Source: Eubacteriales bacterium | Lineage (GTDB): Bacteria; Bacillota; Clostridia; Lachnospirales; Lachnospiraceae | NCBI GenBank assembly: GCA_030537935.1 | Contig: JAUNUY010000001.1 | Coordinates: 207,139 to 271,138 of the forward strand | Direction: 5' to 3' | Length of the DNA stretch: 64,000 bases | In this document: piece after piece, positions 37,185-45,561 of the stretch | Layout: each line of letters begins with the position of its first letter | How positions within the stretch are numbered: the first letter of the stretch is position 1 | Program-made: the position numbers and the translations under genes | Notes under the pieces: generated by a model | Database searches by the model: none | Seen by the model: only the letters and a program-made list of their open reading frames with translations | Told to the model about the DNA's origin: nothing

Positions 37185-38128
37185 AGTCGTTTCCCTATTT
37201 CATTGACCAGTGCCGGAAACAGGTCGTCAAATTCACCCTTTAAGGTACAGCCCGCCGCCCGGATATGGCCACCGCCGTTAAAAACTGCTGCTACGGCCGC
37301 TACATCTACATAGTGCTTGGAACGCAGACTCACCTTATATGCATTATGGCTTAATTCATAAATGAAGAGTGCAACTTCGGCCCCCTCAGTATTACGGAGT
37401 TGTTCCACGATGCCTTCTAATTCCGTCCGTTGGATATCATTTTCCCGCATCATCTCACGGGAGACGACGGTGTAAATCAATCGACCGTCCAACGCAAGCT
37501 TGCTGTTTAACACGGCCTTGGCGATGAAACGGTTCACCTTATACGTTTTCTCGAAGTAGCTGCGGTCTATGATGTCCGTAAACGGAATGTCCTTCTCCAG
37601 TAATGCCGCCGCCATTCGCATGGTTGCAGATGTCGTGGACGCATACTTGAAAACGCCCGTGTCTGAAATCAATCCCGTATAGAGGGAAACGGCTGTCTCC
37701 CGGTCTATCAAATCTCGATCCATGAGGTCATACAGAACTTCACAGGTCGAACTTTTATGCGGAACGACGTGCATTACGTCTCCGAACGGTTCCCCCGTAA
37801 CATGGTGGTCAATGACGACGGTCCGTTTTGCCCGATCAAAAATAGGGGCATAGCGGCCGAGTCGATTTCGTGATGCACAATCCATACAGAAACACAAATC
37901 AAATGACGTCTCCGGGATATCGTGTTGTATGACGTTCATCACGGAAATATGCTCAAAGTTTCCGCCGAAGGTGTCCAAGATAATATGTCGTGCCGCCGCG
38001 GGATTGACTTGACCGATGTAATGATACAGAGCCGTTGCGGAACCGATGCAGTCCCCATCGGGCTTCACATGACCGAGGATGGCAATGTGTTTTGCCGCCT
38101 TAATCTCTTGATTCAGATTTATCTTCAC
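37181..38128 (-). CDS. nrnA: DHH-family phosphoesterase, NrnA-type oligoribonuclease/pAp phosphatase
   Basis: Degrades nanoRNAs and, in characterised relatives, 3'-phosphoadenosine 5'-phosphate. 315 residues: GHVKPDGDCIGSATALYHYI near 18, FCMDCASRNRLG, the DHH motif in VVIDHHVTGEPFG near 105, and DHHA1 GGGHIRAAGCTLKG near 290. Starts with GTG (38126-38128) after GAGGT, inside the end of rbfA. Always found beside rbfA/truB in Bacillota. Confidence 0.94.
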   Translation of the reverse strand: MKINLNQEIKAAKHIAILGHVKPDGDCIGSATALYHYIGQVNPAAARHIILDTFGGNFEHISVMNVIQHDIPETSFDLCFCMDCASRNRLGRYAPIFDRAKRTVVIDHHVTGEPFGDVMHVVPHKSSTCEVLYDLMDRDLIDRETAVSLYTGLISDTGVFKYASTTSATMRMAAALLEKDIPFTDIIDRSYFEKTYKVNRFIAKAVLNSKLALDGRLIYTVVSREMMRENDIQRTELEGIVEQLRNTEGAEVALFIYELSHNAYKVSLRSKHYVDVAAVAAVFNGGGHIRAAGCTLKGEFDDLFPALVNEIGKRL

Positions 38129-38474
38129 GTATTACCTCGTCAATCAAATCGGCCATTCGGATGGCGTAATCAATGTTATCGTTCATGACGAAGGTCAGCT
38201 CCGGTGTGTTTCGCATATTCAATTTCGCTGCCAACCGGGAGCGGATAAATCCTTTTGCGGCATTCAGCCCCTCTTCCGTTTCCGCCATATCTTCTTCATT
38301 GCCCAAAACGGACACTTCAACCTTGCAGAATTTTAAATCCTGTGTCACCTGTACACTCAAAACGGATGTCATGGGATGAACCCGTTCATCCCGTAACTCC
38401 CGATCCAGTATTTCCGTCAAGGCACGCTTCACTTCGTTGTTTACACGCACTTTTTTTATATTATTTCTTTTCAT
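38100..38474 (-). CDS. rbfA: Ribosome-binding factor A
   Basis: 30S maturation and cold-shock factor. 124 residues from the ATG preceded by AGGAG (KRNNIKKVRVNNEVKRALTE); the frame is open for 32 more codons but these have no similarity. Family core HPMTSVLSVQVTQDLKFCKVEVSVLG and the C-terminal FVMNDNIDYAIRMADLI are clear. It is normally directly behind infB; here a plus-strand amylase gene intervenes, and rbfA has its own promoter. Confidence 0.94.
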   Translation of the reverse strand: MKRNNIKKVRVNNEVKRALTEILDRELRDERVHPMTSVLSVQVTQDLKFCKVEVSVLGNEEDMAETEEGLNAAKGFIRSRLAAKLNMRNTPELTFVMNDNIDYAIRMADLIDEVIREDKSESRD

Positions 38475-38499
38475 TGTCACTCCTTTTATCCTACCCCCT

Positions 38500-38508
38500 A
38501 CTATACCA
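38500..38508 (-). promoter_or_regulatory. Extended -10 promoter of the rbfA unit
   Basis: Minus-strand TGGTATAGT, an extended -10 (TGnTATAaT type), about 26 nt before the rbfA ATG. No good -35 is seen, as is usual for extended -10 promoters. Confidence 0.6.
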
Positions 38509-38575
38509 CAATTCGGAAAGAAATGAAATGTGTCACTTGAAATTCGGCATCCCTCTTTTTTCCGCGGCAAATATC

Positions 38576-38584
38576 TGATATGAT
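38576..38584 (+). promoter_or_regulatory. Extended -10 promoter of the amylase gene
   Basis: TGATATGAT just upstream of AAAGGAAG and the amylase ATG. No clear -35. It lies about 70 nt from, and divergent to, the rbfA promoter. Confidence 0.5.
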
Positions 38585-38606
38585 ACAGACAATGAAAGGA
38601 AGTACT

Positions 38607-40073
38607 ATGGAAAATGCAATTATGTTACAGGCGTTTGAATGGAATACGCCGGGCGGCAATTACTTTCGCCGCTTGGGCGAAGCGGCCCCCGCACTGGCCA
38701 AGGCCGGATTTAATGCCGTCTGGCTGCCGCCCGTATGTAAAGGGATGAGCCCCTTTGATGTCGGCTACGGAATCTATGACCTGTGGGATCTTGGCGAATT
38801 CGATCAAAAAGGTGGTGTCCCCACCAAATATGGTACGAAAGAAGAGTTGCTGACCTGTATCCGCCAACTGCATGATCATGATATCCGTGTATATGCCGAT
38901 GTCGTATTGAATCATAAGGCCGGTGCCGATTTTGCGGAGACATTTCAGGCCGTGAAGGTCTCCCCGGACAATCGTCTGGAGGATGCCGGTCCCGCTACCG
39001 AAATCGAAGGTTGGACGGGCTTTAACTTTCCGGGTCGCGATGGGCGATACTCGGATTTCACCTGGCACGCTCACCATTTTACAGGTGTCGACTATGATAA
39101 TCGAACCGGTGAAACGGCTATTTACCGCATCATCGGCGAGGGCAAGTACTGGGCGGGCGCCGTCAGCAAAGAAAACGGAAACTTTGATTATCTCATGTTC
39201 GCCAATATCGACCACCGGCATCCCGAAGTTCGCGATGAAATCTTCCGTTGGGTGGAATGGTTCGTCGGCGAAACCGGGGTGGACGGTTTCCGTCTGGATG
39301 CCGTCAAGCACATCGACGCCGATTTCATACGGGATCTCTGTGCTTTCTGTGAGGAGAAATTTGGTCATGACTTTTATCTCTTCGGTGAATATTGGGTTGC
39401 AGACGCGGATCGGAACGAGGATTATCTTGCCCATACGGAGCACCGGGTTGACATCTTCGACGTACGTCTCCACTACAACCTGCAAACTGCCGCGGACAAC
39501 CCGAACTACGACCTGCGGCAGATTTTTGCCGGCACGGTAACGGGTGACAGCCCGCTCAGCAGCGTCACCTTTGTTGATAATCATGACTCCCAACCCGGCC
39601 AGTCCCTTTCCTCCTGGGTCAACCCCGATTTCAAGGAACGGGCCTATGCTCTCATCCTGCTGAGACGGGATGGCTATCCCTGCATTTTTGCCGGGGATTA
39701 CTTCGGCCTGGCTGATCAAGACGGTGCAAACGCCATCCCTGAACGCATTGAACGCTTGATGCTGTTACGTCGAACTTTTGCGTATGGCGACGAGGAAGAT
39801 TTATTTCATGATGCCGACTGTATCGGATGGATTCGTCACGGCAATGAAGCCCATCCCGATAAATGTGTTGTCGTCATCTCCCGGTCGAATGAGGGGCGCA
39901 TTGTCGCCAATCTCGGACCGTCCTGTGCCGGTCGAACCTTTATCGACTATACGGGTAATTATTACGGTACGGTTGTCCTCAATGAAAATGGGGAAGGTAC
40001 ATTCCCCGTTCCACCGGCCGGCATATCCTGCTGGGCGGAAACCGGACGGGAAGATATGTTCTTCAAGCAGTAG
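38607..40073 (+). CDS. Cytoplasmic alpha-amylase, GH13
   Basis: About 488 residues from MENAIMLQAFEWN, with AAAGGAAG upstream and no signal peptide, like the cytoplasmic AmyA/AmyS (GH13_5) group. The four GH13 regions are present: VYADVVLNHKAGAD, GFRLDAVKHI (nucleophile Asp), FGEYWV (acid/base Glu) and FVDNHDSQ (stabiliser Asp). It should cut intracellular alpha-1,4-glucans or imported maltodextrins, together with MalQ at 48.7 kb. It sits alone on the plus strand between infB and rbfA, breaking a normally continuous operon. Confidence 0.94.
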   Translation: MENAIMLQAFEWNTPGGNYFRRLGEAAPALAKAGFNAVWLPPVCKGMSPFDVGYGIYDLWDLGEFDQKGGVPTKYGTKEELLTCIRQLHDHDIRVYADVVLNHKAGADFAETFQAVKVSPDNRLEDAGPATEIEGWTGFNFPGRDGRYSDFTWHAHHFTGVDYDNRTGETAIYRIIGEGKYWAGAVSKENGNFDYLMFANIDHRHPEVRDEIFRWVEWFVGETGVDGFRLDAVKHIDADFIRDLCAFCEEKFGHDFYLFGEYWVADADRNEDYLAHTEHRVDIFDVRLHYNLQTAADNPNYDLRQIFAGTVTGDSPLSSVTFVDNHDSQPGQSLSSWVNPDFKERAYALILLRRDGYPCIFAGDYFGLADQDGANAIPERIERLMLLRRTFAYGDEEDLFHDADCIGWIRHGNEAHPDKCVVVISRSNEGRIVANLGPSCAGRTFIDYTGNYYGTVVLNENGEGTFPVPPAGISCWAETGREDMFFKQ

Positions 40074-40101
40074 ATGTCCACGCCATGGGCACGATAAAAT
40101 G

Positions 40102-40150
40102 ATAAAACGGGCGAGAATGTCGACTGTATGCCGACATCTCGCCCGTTTTA
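40102..40150. terminator. Bidirectional terminator between amylase and infB
   Basis: 18-bp stem AAAACGGGCGAGA(A)TGTCG / CGACATCTCGCCCGTTTT with one bulged A; T runs on both strands. It ends the convergent amylase (+) and infB (-) transcripts, so rbfA is not reached from infB. Confidence 0.92.
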
Positions 40151-40162
40151 TAGATCCGTCGA

Positions 40163-42646
40163 TTAGATTTCCCGCTCGACTTCAACCATGATATACGCTT
40201 CGAATTCATCATCTTCCCGAACATCATCGTAATCCATAACAACGATACCGCATTCATAACCTTTTTGTACTTCTTTGACATCGTCCTTGAAACGTTTCAG
40301 AGACTGCATATTGCCGTCAAAGATTACCTTGTCATTCCGACGAACACGCAATTTCGCATTCCGTTGAATAACGCCCGATTCGACATAGCAACCGGCAATG
40401 ACACCCACACCGGAGGCCTTATACGTCTGACGAACAATCGCCTTGCCGATGACCTTCTCCTCATACACCGGCTCCAGCATGCCCTTCATCGCCGCTTGAA
40501 CGTCTTCGATGGCATTGTAGATGACGGAGTACATCCGACAATCGATTTTTTCACGGTGGATAATTTCATTGGCCACCGGATCGACTCGTACATTAAAGCC
40601 GATAATAATCGCATTGGAGGCACTCGCCAGGATGGCATCCGATTCCGTAATGGTACCGACGGCGCCGTGAATGATTTTAACCATGACTTCCTCGTTGGAC
40701 AATTTTTCCAACGATTGTCGAATGGCTTCCACGGAACCTTGAACATCCGCCTTGACAACGAGATTGAGTTCTTTCAAACGACCTTCCCGGATACGGTTGA
40801 ATAAATCGTCCAGAGACATCCGCGACTTCGTCGCCTCAATCATCTTGTCCTTCGCATCCTCCATATAGGTTTCTGCAAATCGACGTGCATTCTTCTCGCT
40901 GTTACAAGCTACGAAAATCTCGCCGGCTTCGGGCACTTCATTCAGCCCCGTCACCTCAACGGCCTTGGACGGACCGGCAATCTCCAAACGCTTGCCCAAA
41001 AAGTCCTTCATGGTTCGTACACGGCCATGGGAAATACCTACGGCGATGGGATCGCCCACATGAAGCATACCCTTTTGAATCAGCAGTGTTGCCACCTTGC
41101 CCTTCTTCGGGTCCATTTTCGCTTCCAAAACCAAGCCGCGGGCCGTCCGGTCCGGGTTCGCCTTGAGTTCCAGTATTTCCGCCGTCAGGAGAATCGTATC
41201 CAATAAATCGGTGATACCCTCCCCGCTGTGTGCACTGACTTTGACGCACTCGATATTACCGCCCCAATCGGTTACGAGGATACCTTGTTCCGCCAAATCC
41301 GACATAACGCGATCCGGATTGGCCGCCGGCTTGTCAATCTTGTTGATGGCGACGATAATCTCAATTTCGGCCGCCTTCGCATGGTTGATGGCCTCAATGG
41401 TCTGCGGCATCACGCCGTCATCCGCCGCTACAACCAGAATGGCGATATCCGTCGACCGGGCACCTCGAAGTCTCATAGAGGTGAATGCCTCATGGCCCGG
41501 CGTATCCAAAAATGTTATCGTTTTTCCATTGTGTCGGATTTCCGAAGCACCGATATGCTGCGTAATACCGCCGCTTTCTCCGGCTACGGCATCCGTCTTT
41601 CGAATGGCATCCAGCAGGGATGTTTTTCCATGATCGACGTGGCCCATAACGCAGACAACAGGCGGACGTTCCACCAAACTCTCCGCCGGATCGTCGGCCT
41701 CTTCCAAGAGTTCTTTGATAATATCGACCTTGACTTCTTTTTCGCAGATGACATGGTATTCCATACCGATTTCTTCCGCAGTCTCAAAGTCCAACACATC
41801 ATTGAGCGTAAATACCTTACCGTCCATAAACAACTTTTTAATCAGTTGAGCCGGAGCAATCTTAATCAAATTAGCGAAATCTTGTAACGCAATGGCCTCC
41901 GGGATTTCAATCGTTCTGAACGAAGGCGTCTTCTTAACGGGTTCTCTCTTCTTGACGTTCCGCTTCACCCGTTCCAAACCGCGACGATTCTCACCGCGCT
42001 TCTTCTTGTCCTGATATCGGTTCTGCGGCTTTTTATAACGACTCCTCGGCGTTTTCTGTACCGGTGCGGCCGCTCCGGCAGCTGCCGCCGGACGACGATT
42101 GCCCCCCGTAGCCGGCTTTCTACCGTCGCTGCGTTTATCCCGTGCTCCGTCGCGTTTTACGGGACTTGTCGCCCCCCTGTTGCCATCACGACGTTGTACC
42201 GGCTTGTTCCGGTTCTCACTGCGTCTCCCGTCACTCTTGGTATCTCGGCGTTTCTCACCGCGCTGTCCGGTAGCGGGGCGAGCATCATCACGACGGGGCC
42301 GACCGGCATTATCGCGATTTACACGCTGTCCGTCCCGACTACCCTCGGGACGGCGTACGGGACGGCGTTCATCCGAAGATGCACCGAATCGTTGCGCACC
42401 GAAGTTCACCTGTTTCCTTTTCGGGCGGTTATCTTGTTTTTTCTCGTCGTCTTTTTGTTTCATATTCTTTTTTCCGTTTCCAGCATTGCCCGGTGAAAAC
42501 ATGCTCTCCACCTTTTTTGCCGTCTTATCGTCAACGGCGCTTAATGCACTTTTTACCTCGACGCCGATTTTATCTAACGCCTGAATGACATCCTTGGTCG
42601 ATTGATCGACCTTTTTCGCTAATTCATGTACTCTGACCTTGGCCAT
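40163..42646 (-). CDS. infB: Translation initiation factor IF-2
   Basis: GTPase that brings fMet-tRNA to the 30S subunit. 827 residues: IF2-N domain (KVRVHELAKKVDQSTKDVIQ), a very basic low-complexity linker of about 200 residues rich in R, K, G, D and P (about 50-240), a second IF2-N-like segment, the G domain (VMGHVDHGKTSLLDAI near 333; DTPGHEAF; NKIDKP) and the C-terminal beta-barrels. GGAGG precedes the ATG. Last gene of the nusA operon. Confidence 0.97.
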   Translation of the reverse strand: MAKVRVHELAKKVDQSTKDVIQALDKIGVEVKSALSAVDDKTAKKVESMFSPGNAGNGKKNMKQKDDEKKQDNRPKRKQVNFGAQRFGASSDERRPVRRPEGSRDGQRVNRDNAGRPRRDDARPATGQRGEKRRDTKSDGRRSENRNKPVQRRDGNRGATSPVKRDGARDKRSDGRKPATGGNRRPAAAAGAAAPVQKTPRSRYKKPQNRYQDKKKRGENRRGLERVKRNVKKREPVKKTPSFRTIEIPEAIALQDFANLIKIAPAQLIKKLFMDGKVFTLNDVLDFETAEEIGMEYHVICEKEVKVDIIKELLEEADDPAESLVERPPVVCVMGHVDHGKTSLLDAIRKTDAVAGESGGITQHIGASEIRHNGKTITFLDTPGHEAFTSMRLRGARSTDIAILVVAADDGVMPQTIEAINHAKAAEIEIIVAINKIDKPAANPDRVMSDLAEQGILVTDWGGNIECVKVSAHSGEGITDLLDTILLTAEILELKANPDRTARGLVLEAKMDPKKGKVATLLIQKGMLHVGDPIAVGISHGRVRTMKDFLGKRLEIAGPSKAVEVTGLNEVPEAGEIFVACNSEKNARRFAETYMEDAKDKMIEATKSRMSLDDLFNRIREGRLKELNLVVKADVQGSVEAIRQSLEKLSNEEVMVKIIHGAVGTITESDAILASASNAIIIGFNVRVDPVANEIIHREKIDCRMYSVIYNAIEDVQAAMKGMLEPVYEEKVIGKAIVRQTYKASGVGVIAGCYVESGVIQRNAKLRVRRNDKVIFDGNMQSLKRFKDDVKEVQKGYECGIVVMDYDDVREDDEFEAYIMVEVEREI

Positions 42647-42667
42647 ATTAACCTCCGTTCCAACTGT

Positions 42668-42991
42668 CTATTTCATAATATTCGCAGTCTCCTCTATTTT
42701 CTCGTAAACGGCTTTGGCGAAACCGGCATCCGTTATGGCAATAACGGCCCGATGTTCTTTTCCGATAATCCGTCCTAAATGTGCTCCCGTTCCGTATGTT
42801 ATGAGCGGCACCTTGTAACTTTTACATTTGTCCCGCATTCTTTTTTCCGTATTCTTTGCGGCATCCGCTGCCACGATGACCAGCTTTGCATGGCCGCCCC
42901 GGATTGCCCGCTCGGCCAAAAAACCGCCGGATGCAATTGCCGAGGCCCGCTGAGCAAGACCGACCAGCATATCCGCGCCTTTATTCGTCAT
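42668..42991 (-). CDS. L7Ae-family ribosomal protein-like, YlxQ
   Basis: 107 residues of the L7Ae/L30e/Gadd45 fold: GLAQRASAIASGGFLAERAI, KLVIVAADAAKNTEKRM, ITYGTGAHLGRIIGKEHRAVIAI. Family members bind kink-turn RNA; YlxQ's own target is not established. Overlaps ylxR by 11 nt and precedes infB by 21 nt, the conserved nusA-ylxR-ylxQ-infB order. Confidence 0.93.
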   Translation of the reverse strand: MTNKGADMLVGLAQRASAIASGGFLAERAIRGGHAKLVIVAADAAKNTEKRMRDKCKSYKVPLITYGTGAHLGRIIGKEHRAVIAITDAGFAKAVYEKIEETANIMK

Positions 42992-43247
42992 TCGGTAATC
43001 CCTCCGCCAACTGCGCGTGTATCGCCGGCGGTACGGCCGTCTTTAAGGCTCGCTCCAATCCCTTGGAACGGACGGCCTTGTCAAGACAAGACCGACGCTT
43101 ACAAAGATACGCACCGCGTCCGTGCATTTTCCCCGTAAGATCCATGGCAATATCTCCCTCAGGGGCACGTACTACGCGAATTAACGTCTTCTGTAAAAAC
43201 GACTGTCGACAACCGACACATTGACGCATACCTTTTTGTTTCTCCAT
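42981..43247 (-). CDS. rnpM: YlxR (RnpM), RNase P modulator
   Basis: 88 residues with the YlxR/DUF448 signature: MRQCVGCRQSFLQKTLIRVV at residues 7-26 and GRGAYLCKRRSCLDKAV. It binds nucleic acid; in Bacillus subtilis it binds RNase P RNA and modulates its activity. The ATG overlaps the nusA stop (TGATG). Confidence 0.94.
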   Translation of the reverse strand: MEKQKGMRQCVGCRQSFLQKTLIRVVRAPEGDIAMDLTGKMHGRGAYLCKRRSCLDKAVRSKGLERALKTAVPPAIHAQLAEGLPNDE

Positions 43248-44524
43248 CAGGCATCCGCTTCCGACGCGTCAATTTCTTCCACGTCTTCTTCTGTCAAAAG
43301 GACATCCGTCTCATCAACCTCGGCCTCTGCCGCCAAAAGAGCATCCGTTTCTTCCGCATCGGCTTCTTCCGTCAAAAGGACATCCGACTCTTCTACCGCG
43401 GCCTCTGCCGCTGCACGTTCGGCTTCCGCACGTGCCAAAGCCATGCGTTCTTCCGCCTCCTGCTGACGTCTGGCAATTTCCGCCTCCGCTTCATCCGTTT
43501 GCGATTCACTGTAAATATCTATCCGATATCCCGTCAACTTGGCGGCCAGTCGGGCATTTTGTCCCTCCTTGCCGATGGCCAGTGACAGCTGATAATCCGG
43601 TACGATGACCACGGCACATTTTGTCGCCTCATTGACTTCCACGTGAACAACCTGTGCCGGAGACAATGCATTTTCGATCAATAGCTTCGGATCATCAACC
43701 CAGTTAATGATATCAATTTTCTCACCGCGCAGTTCCTCTATAATGGCATTCACGCGAGCAACGTTCAGACCGACACAGGCACCGACCGGATCGACATTCG
43801 GATCGTGTGTAAACACCGCCATCTTCGTTCTGGAGCCTGCTTCCCGGGCAATGGACTTGATTTCAACGATACCGTCTTTGATTTCCGCAACCTCCGCCTC
43901 AAACAGACAGCGGATTAAGTCGGGGTGTGTACGGGATGCAATGATACGCGGGCCGCGATTACCCATCCGGACATCCGAAATGAAGACCTTCATCCGACGT
44001 GTCGGCGTATATAACTCACCCGGTATCTGCTCATTCTCCGGAATCATGGCGTCCACCTTGCCGACATTGATACTCACTCTTTTTCCGTAACGACGTTGCA
44101 CAATTCCCGTAACCAAGGTCCGCTCTTTATCCTTGTACATCTTGTACAACTGTTGACGTTCTTCTTCACGAACCGTCTGCATCATGATATTCTTGGCATT
44201 CTGTGCTGCAATACGACCGAATTTTGAATAATCCAACATGACCGGAATGATATCCCCGATTTGTGCGTCCGCCTTAATCTCGCGTGCCGCTTCGACGGAT
44301 ATTTCCGATATATCCTCCTCGGGTTCTTCCGTCACCGTTTTATTGGCGATAATCTGCAAATCGCCGTTCTCCCGGTCGACGCTCACTCGGATATTGTCCG
44401 TCTTACCGTAAATCCCTTTACAGGCGGCAATCAAAGAGTTTTCCAGACCGACGAAAATTTTCTCCGCATCAATGCCTTTTTCCGCCTCAATGGCGCGTAC
44501 TGCGGCAATTAATTCCTTGTTCAT
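43247..44524 (-). CDS. nusA: Transcription termination/antitermination factor NusA
   Basis: 425 residues: N-terminal RNA-polymerase-binding domain (KELIAAVRAIEAEKGIDAEK), S1 domain (GIVQRRYGKRVSINVGKVDAM near 140), KH1/KH2 (IPGELYTPTRRMKVFISDV; VGACVGLNVARVNAIIEEL; LAIGKEGQNARLAAKLTGY near 315). After KH2 there is an alanine/glutamate helix and an acidic tail of about 60 residues with the words DVLLTEE and DALLAAE repeated; this is longer than the usual Bacillota NusA end and has an imperfect tandem repeat in the DNA. Confidence 0.96.
   Translation of the reverse strand: MNKELIAAVRAIEAEKGIDAEKIFVGLENSLIAACKGIYGKTDNIRVSVDRENGDLQIIANKTVTEEPEEDISEISVEAAREIKADAQIGDIIPVMLDYSKFGRIAAQNAKNIMMQTVREEERQQLYKMYKDKERTLVTGIVQRRYGKRVSINVGKVDAMIPENEQIPGELYTPTRRMKVFISDVRMGNRGPRIIASRTHPDLIRCLFEAEVAEIKDGIVEIKSIAREAGSRTKMAVFTHDPNVDPVGACVGLNVARVNAIIEELRGEKIDIINWVDDPKLLIENALSPAQVVHVEVNEATKCAVVIVPDYQLSLAIGKEGQNARLAAKLTGYRIDIYSESQTDEAEAEIARRQQEAEERMALARAEAERAAAEAAVEESDVLLTEEADAEETDALLAAEAEVDETDVLLTEEDVEEIDASEADA
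43285..43416 (-). repeat. Imperfect 78-bp-period repeat in the nusA 3' end
   Basis: The stretch starting at 43285 recurs at 43363, 78 bp (26 codons) apart, about 54 bp each with only a few differences. It encodes the repeated acidic DVLLTEE segments and could expand or shrink by slippage without shifting frame. Confidence 0.75.
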
Positions 44525-44533
44525 CCTTTCCTC

Positions 44534-44998
44534 CTACAAATCTATCGACAACTTGACTTGTGCAACCGTCGAACGCTCTATGGACAACTGCCTGCCGTCC
44601 AATGTATCGAGCATCAAGTATTCCGAGTCAAAATCAGACAGCACGGCGAGAATACTTTTTTCTCCATCCAATGCCCGATATAGTTTTACTTCGACCACGT
44701 CCCCGATATGACGACGCAGTTGCCGATCTTTTTTCAACGGACGACTTAATCCCGGTGAACTGACCTCGAGAATGTAGGATTGGCGGATGAAATCCGCTCG
44801 ATCCAATAACGGGTCGATATAACGACTGACCTTCTCACAATCTTCTATCGTGACGCCGCCCGGCTTATCGATGTAAATCCGCAGAAACCAATCATTCTCC
44901 CGGACAAATTCGATATCCTCAATCGTCAAACCCTCTTCTTCCATGAACGGCTGCAACAATGCTTCCGTCCGTTCTTCGTAGTTGCCGGTATTTCCCAT
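44534..44998 (-). CDS. rimP: Ribosome maturation factor RimP
   Basis: 30S assembly factor, 154 residues with the RimP core: FVRENDWFLRIYIDKPGGV, TIEDCEKVSRYIDPLLD and YILEVSSPGLSRPLKK. Heads the rimP-nusA-rnpM-ylxQ-infB operon; 9 nt separate it from nusA. Confidence 0.95.
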   Translation of the reverse strand: MGNTGNYEERTEALLQPFMEEEGLTIEDIEFVRENDWFLRIYIDKPGGVTIEDCEKVSRYIDPLLDRADFIRQSYILEVSSPGLSRPLKKDRQLRRHIGDVVEVKLYRALDGEKSILAVLSDFDSEYLMLDTLDGRQLSIERSTVAQVKLSIDL

Positions 44999-45038
44999 TC
45001 CATCCTCCGCAATTCACCGAATTCATTTCAATACATAG

Positions 45039-45064
45039 AATGAGTGGCCGCAAGGCCACTCATT
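45039..45064 (-). ncRNA. 5'-end stem-loop of the rimP-nusA leader
   Basis: A perfect 11-bp stem (AATGAGTGGCC / GGCCACTCATT) closed by a 4-nt TTGC loop on the minus strand. The predicted transcript start (near 45067) is only about three bases before the stem, so the mRNA would begin with this hairpin. No T run follows, so it is not a terminator. Such 5' stems can protect mRNA from 5'-end decay or serve as a regulatory site. Confidence 0.65.
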
Positions 45065-45073
45065 GACTCATAA

Positions 45074-45102
45074 AGTATACCGCATTCCCCCTTATTTGTC
45101 AA
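45074..45102 (-). promoter_or_regulatory. Promoter of the rimP-nusA-infB operon
   Basis: TTGACA (45097-45102), 17-nt spacer, TATACT (45074-45079) on the minus strand, close to consensus. Confidence 0.88.
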
Positions 45103-45180
45103 GGACTTCCGACACAGGTGGGGGAACGCTCCTTTCCCCGGATACCGACACGAATGCACTTCATGACCGGGACAGAACAT

Positions 45181-45207
45181 AAAACGGACGGGACAAAGTC
45201 CCGTCCG
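45181..45207 (-). terminator. Terminator after the small acidic membrane protein
   Basis: 10-bp stem CGGACGGGAC / GTCCCGTCCG with a 3-nt loop, followed by TTTT on the minus strand. It separates the upstream gene from the nusA operon promoter. Confidence 0.88.
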
Positions 45208-45213
45208 CAAGCA

Positions 45214-45471
45214 TTATGCTTCATCTTCGTCATTCGCCTCGAGAAAAGATACGTCTTCGTCATCCATGAGAAAGTCAAATTCGTCATCATCCTCAAAATC
45301 ATCCAGATAATCCGGCGTAAAGAATTTATAAATACCGTATGCAGCTGCACCGACCAATGTCAAAATGCCGATTACGGCAAAGACTTTCAATACTGTTCGG
45401 GTGTTTTTTTCTTTCCGGTTCGTCTCCCAGAATTTTAATTTTTCCAAATCTTTGAATTTACTGAAATCCAT
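45214..45471 (-). CDS. Small single-pass membrane protein with acidic tail
   Basis: 85 residues (from MDFSKFKDLEKLKFWE, with AAGGTGG upstream). A basic amphipathic N-terminus, one membrane helix (TVLKVFAVIGILTLVGAAAY) and a C-terminal tail of about 35 residues that is nearly half Asp/Glu. No recognised domain. The charge layout suggests N-in/C-out or membrane-surface binding of cations or basic proteins, but that is speculation. It has its own promoter and terminator, so it is a single-gene unit. Confidence 0.75.
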   Translation of the reverse strand: MDFSKFKDLEKLKFWETNRKEKNTRTVLKVFAVIGILTLVGAAAYGIYKFFTPDYLDDFEDDDEFDFLMDDEDVSFLEANDEDEA

Positions 45472-45502
45472 TGCTACCACCTTTCATCTAATCCTCCCGT
45501 GT

Positions 45503-45531
45503 ATTATACAATACAATTAAAATGAAGTAAA
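45503..45531 (-). promoter_or_regulatory. Promoter of the small acidic membrane protein
   Basis: TTTACT (45526-45531), 17-nt spacer, TATAAT (45503-45508) on the minus strand. Confidence 0.75.
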
Positions 45532-45561
45532 GGAATCTTGCTTATTTCACATGATGGCCGC

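Noticed and set aside
38625..39719. 364-codon minus-strand frame inside the amylase gene
   Set aside because: Antisense shadow of a clear GH13 gene; its residues mirror the amylase codons.
42000..42500. Repetitive GC-rich stretch as a possible repeat array or CRISPR
   Set aside because: It encodes the R/K/G/D/P linker of IF-2; no regular spacer-repeat unit. No CRISPR array was seen anywhere in the window.
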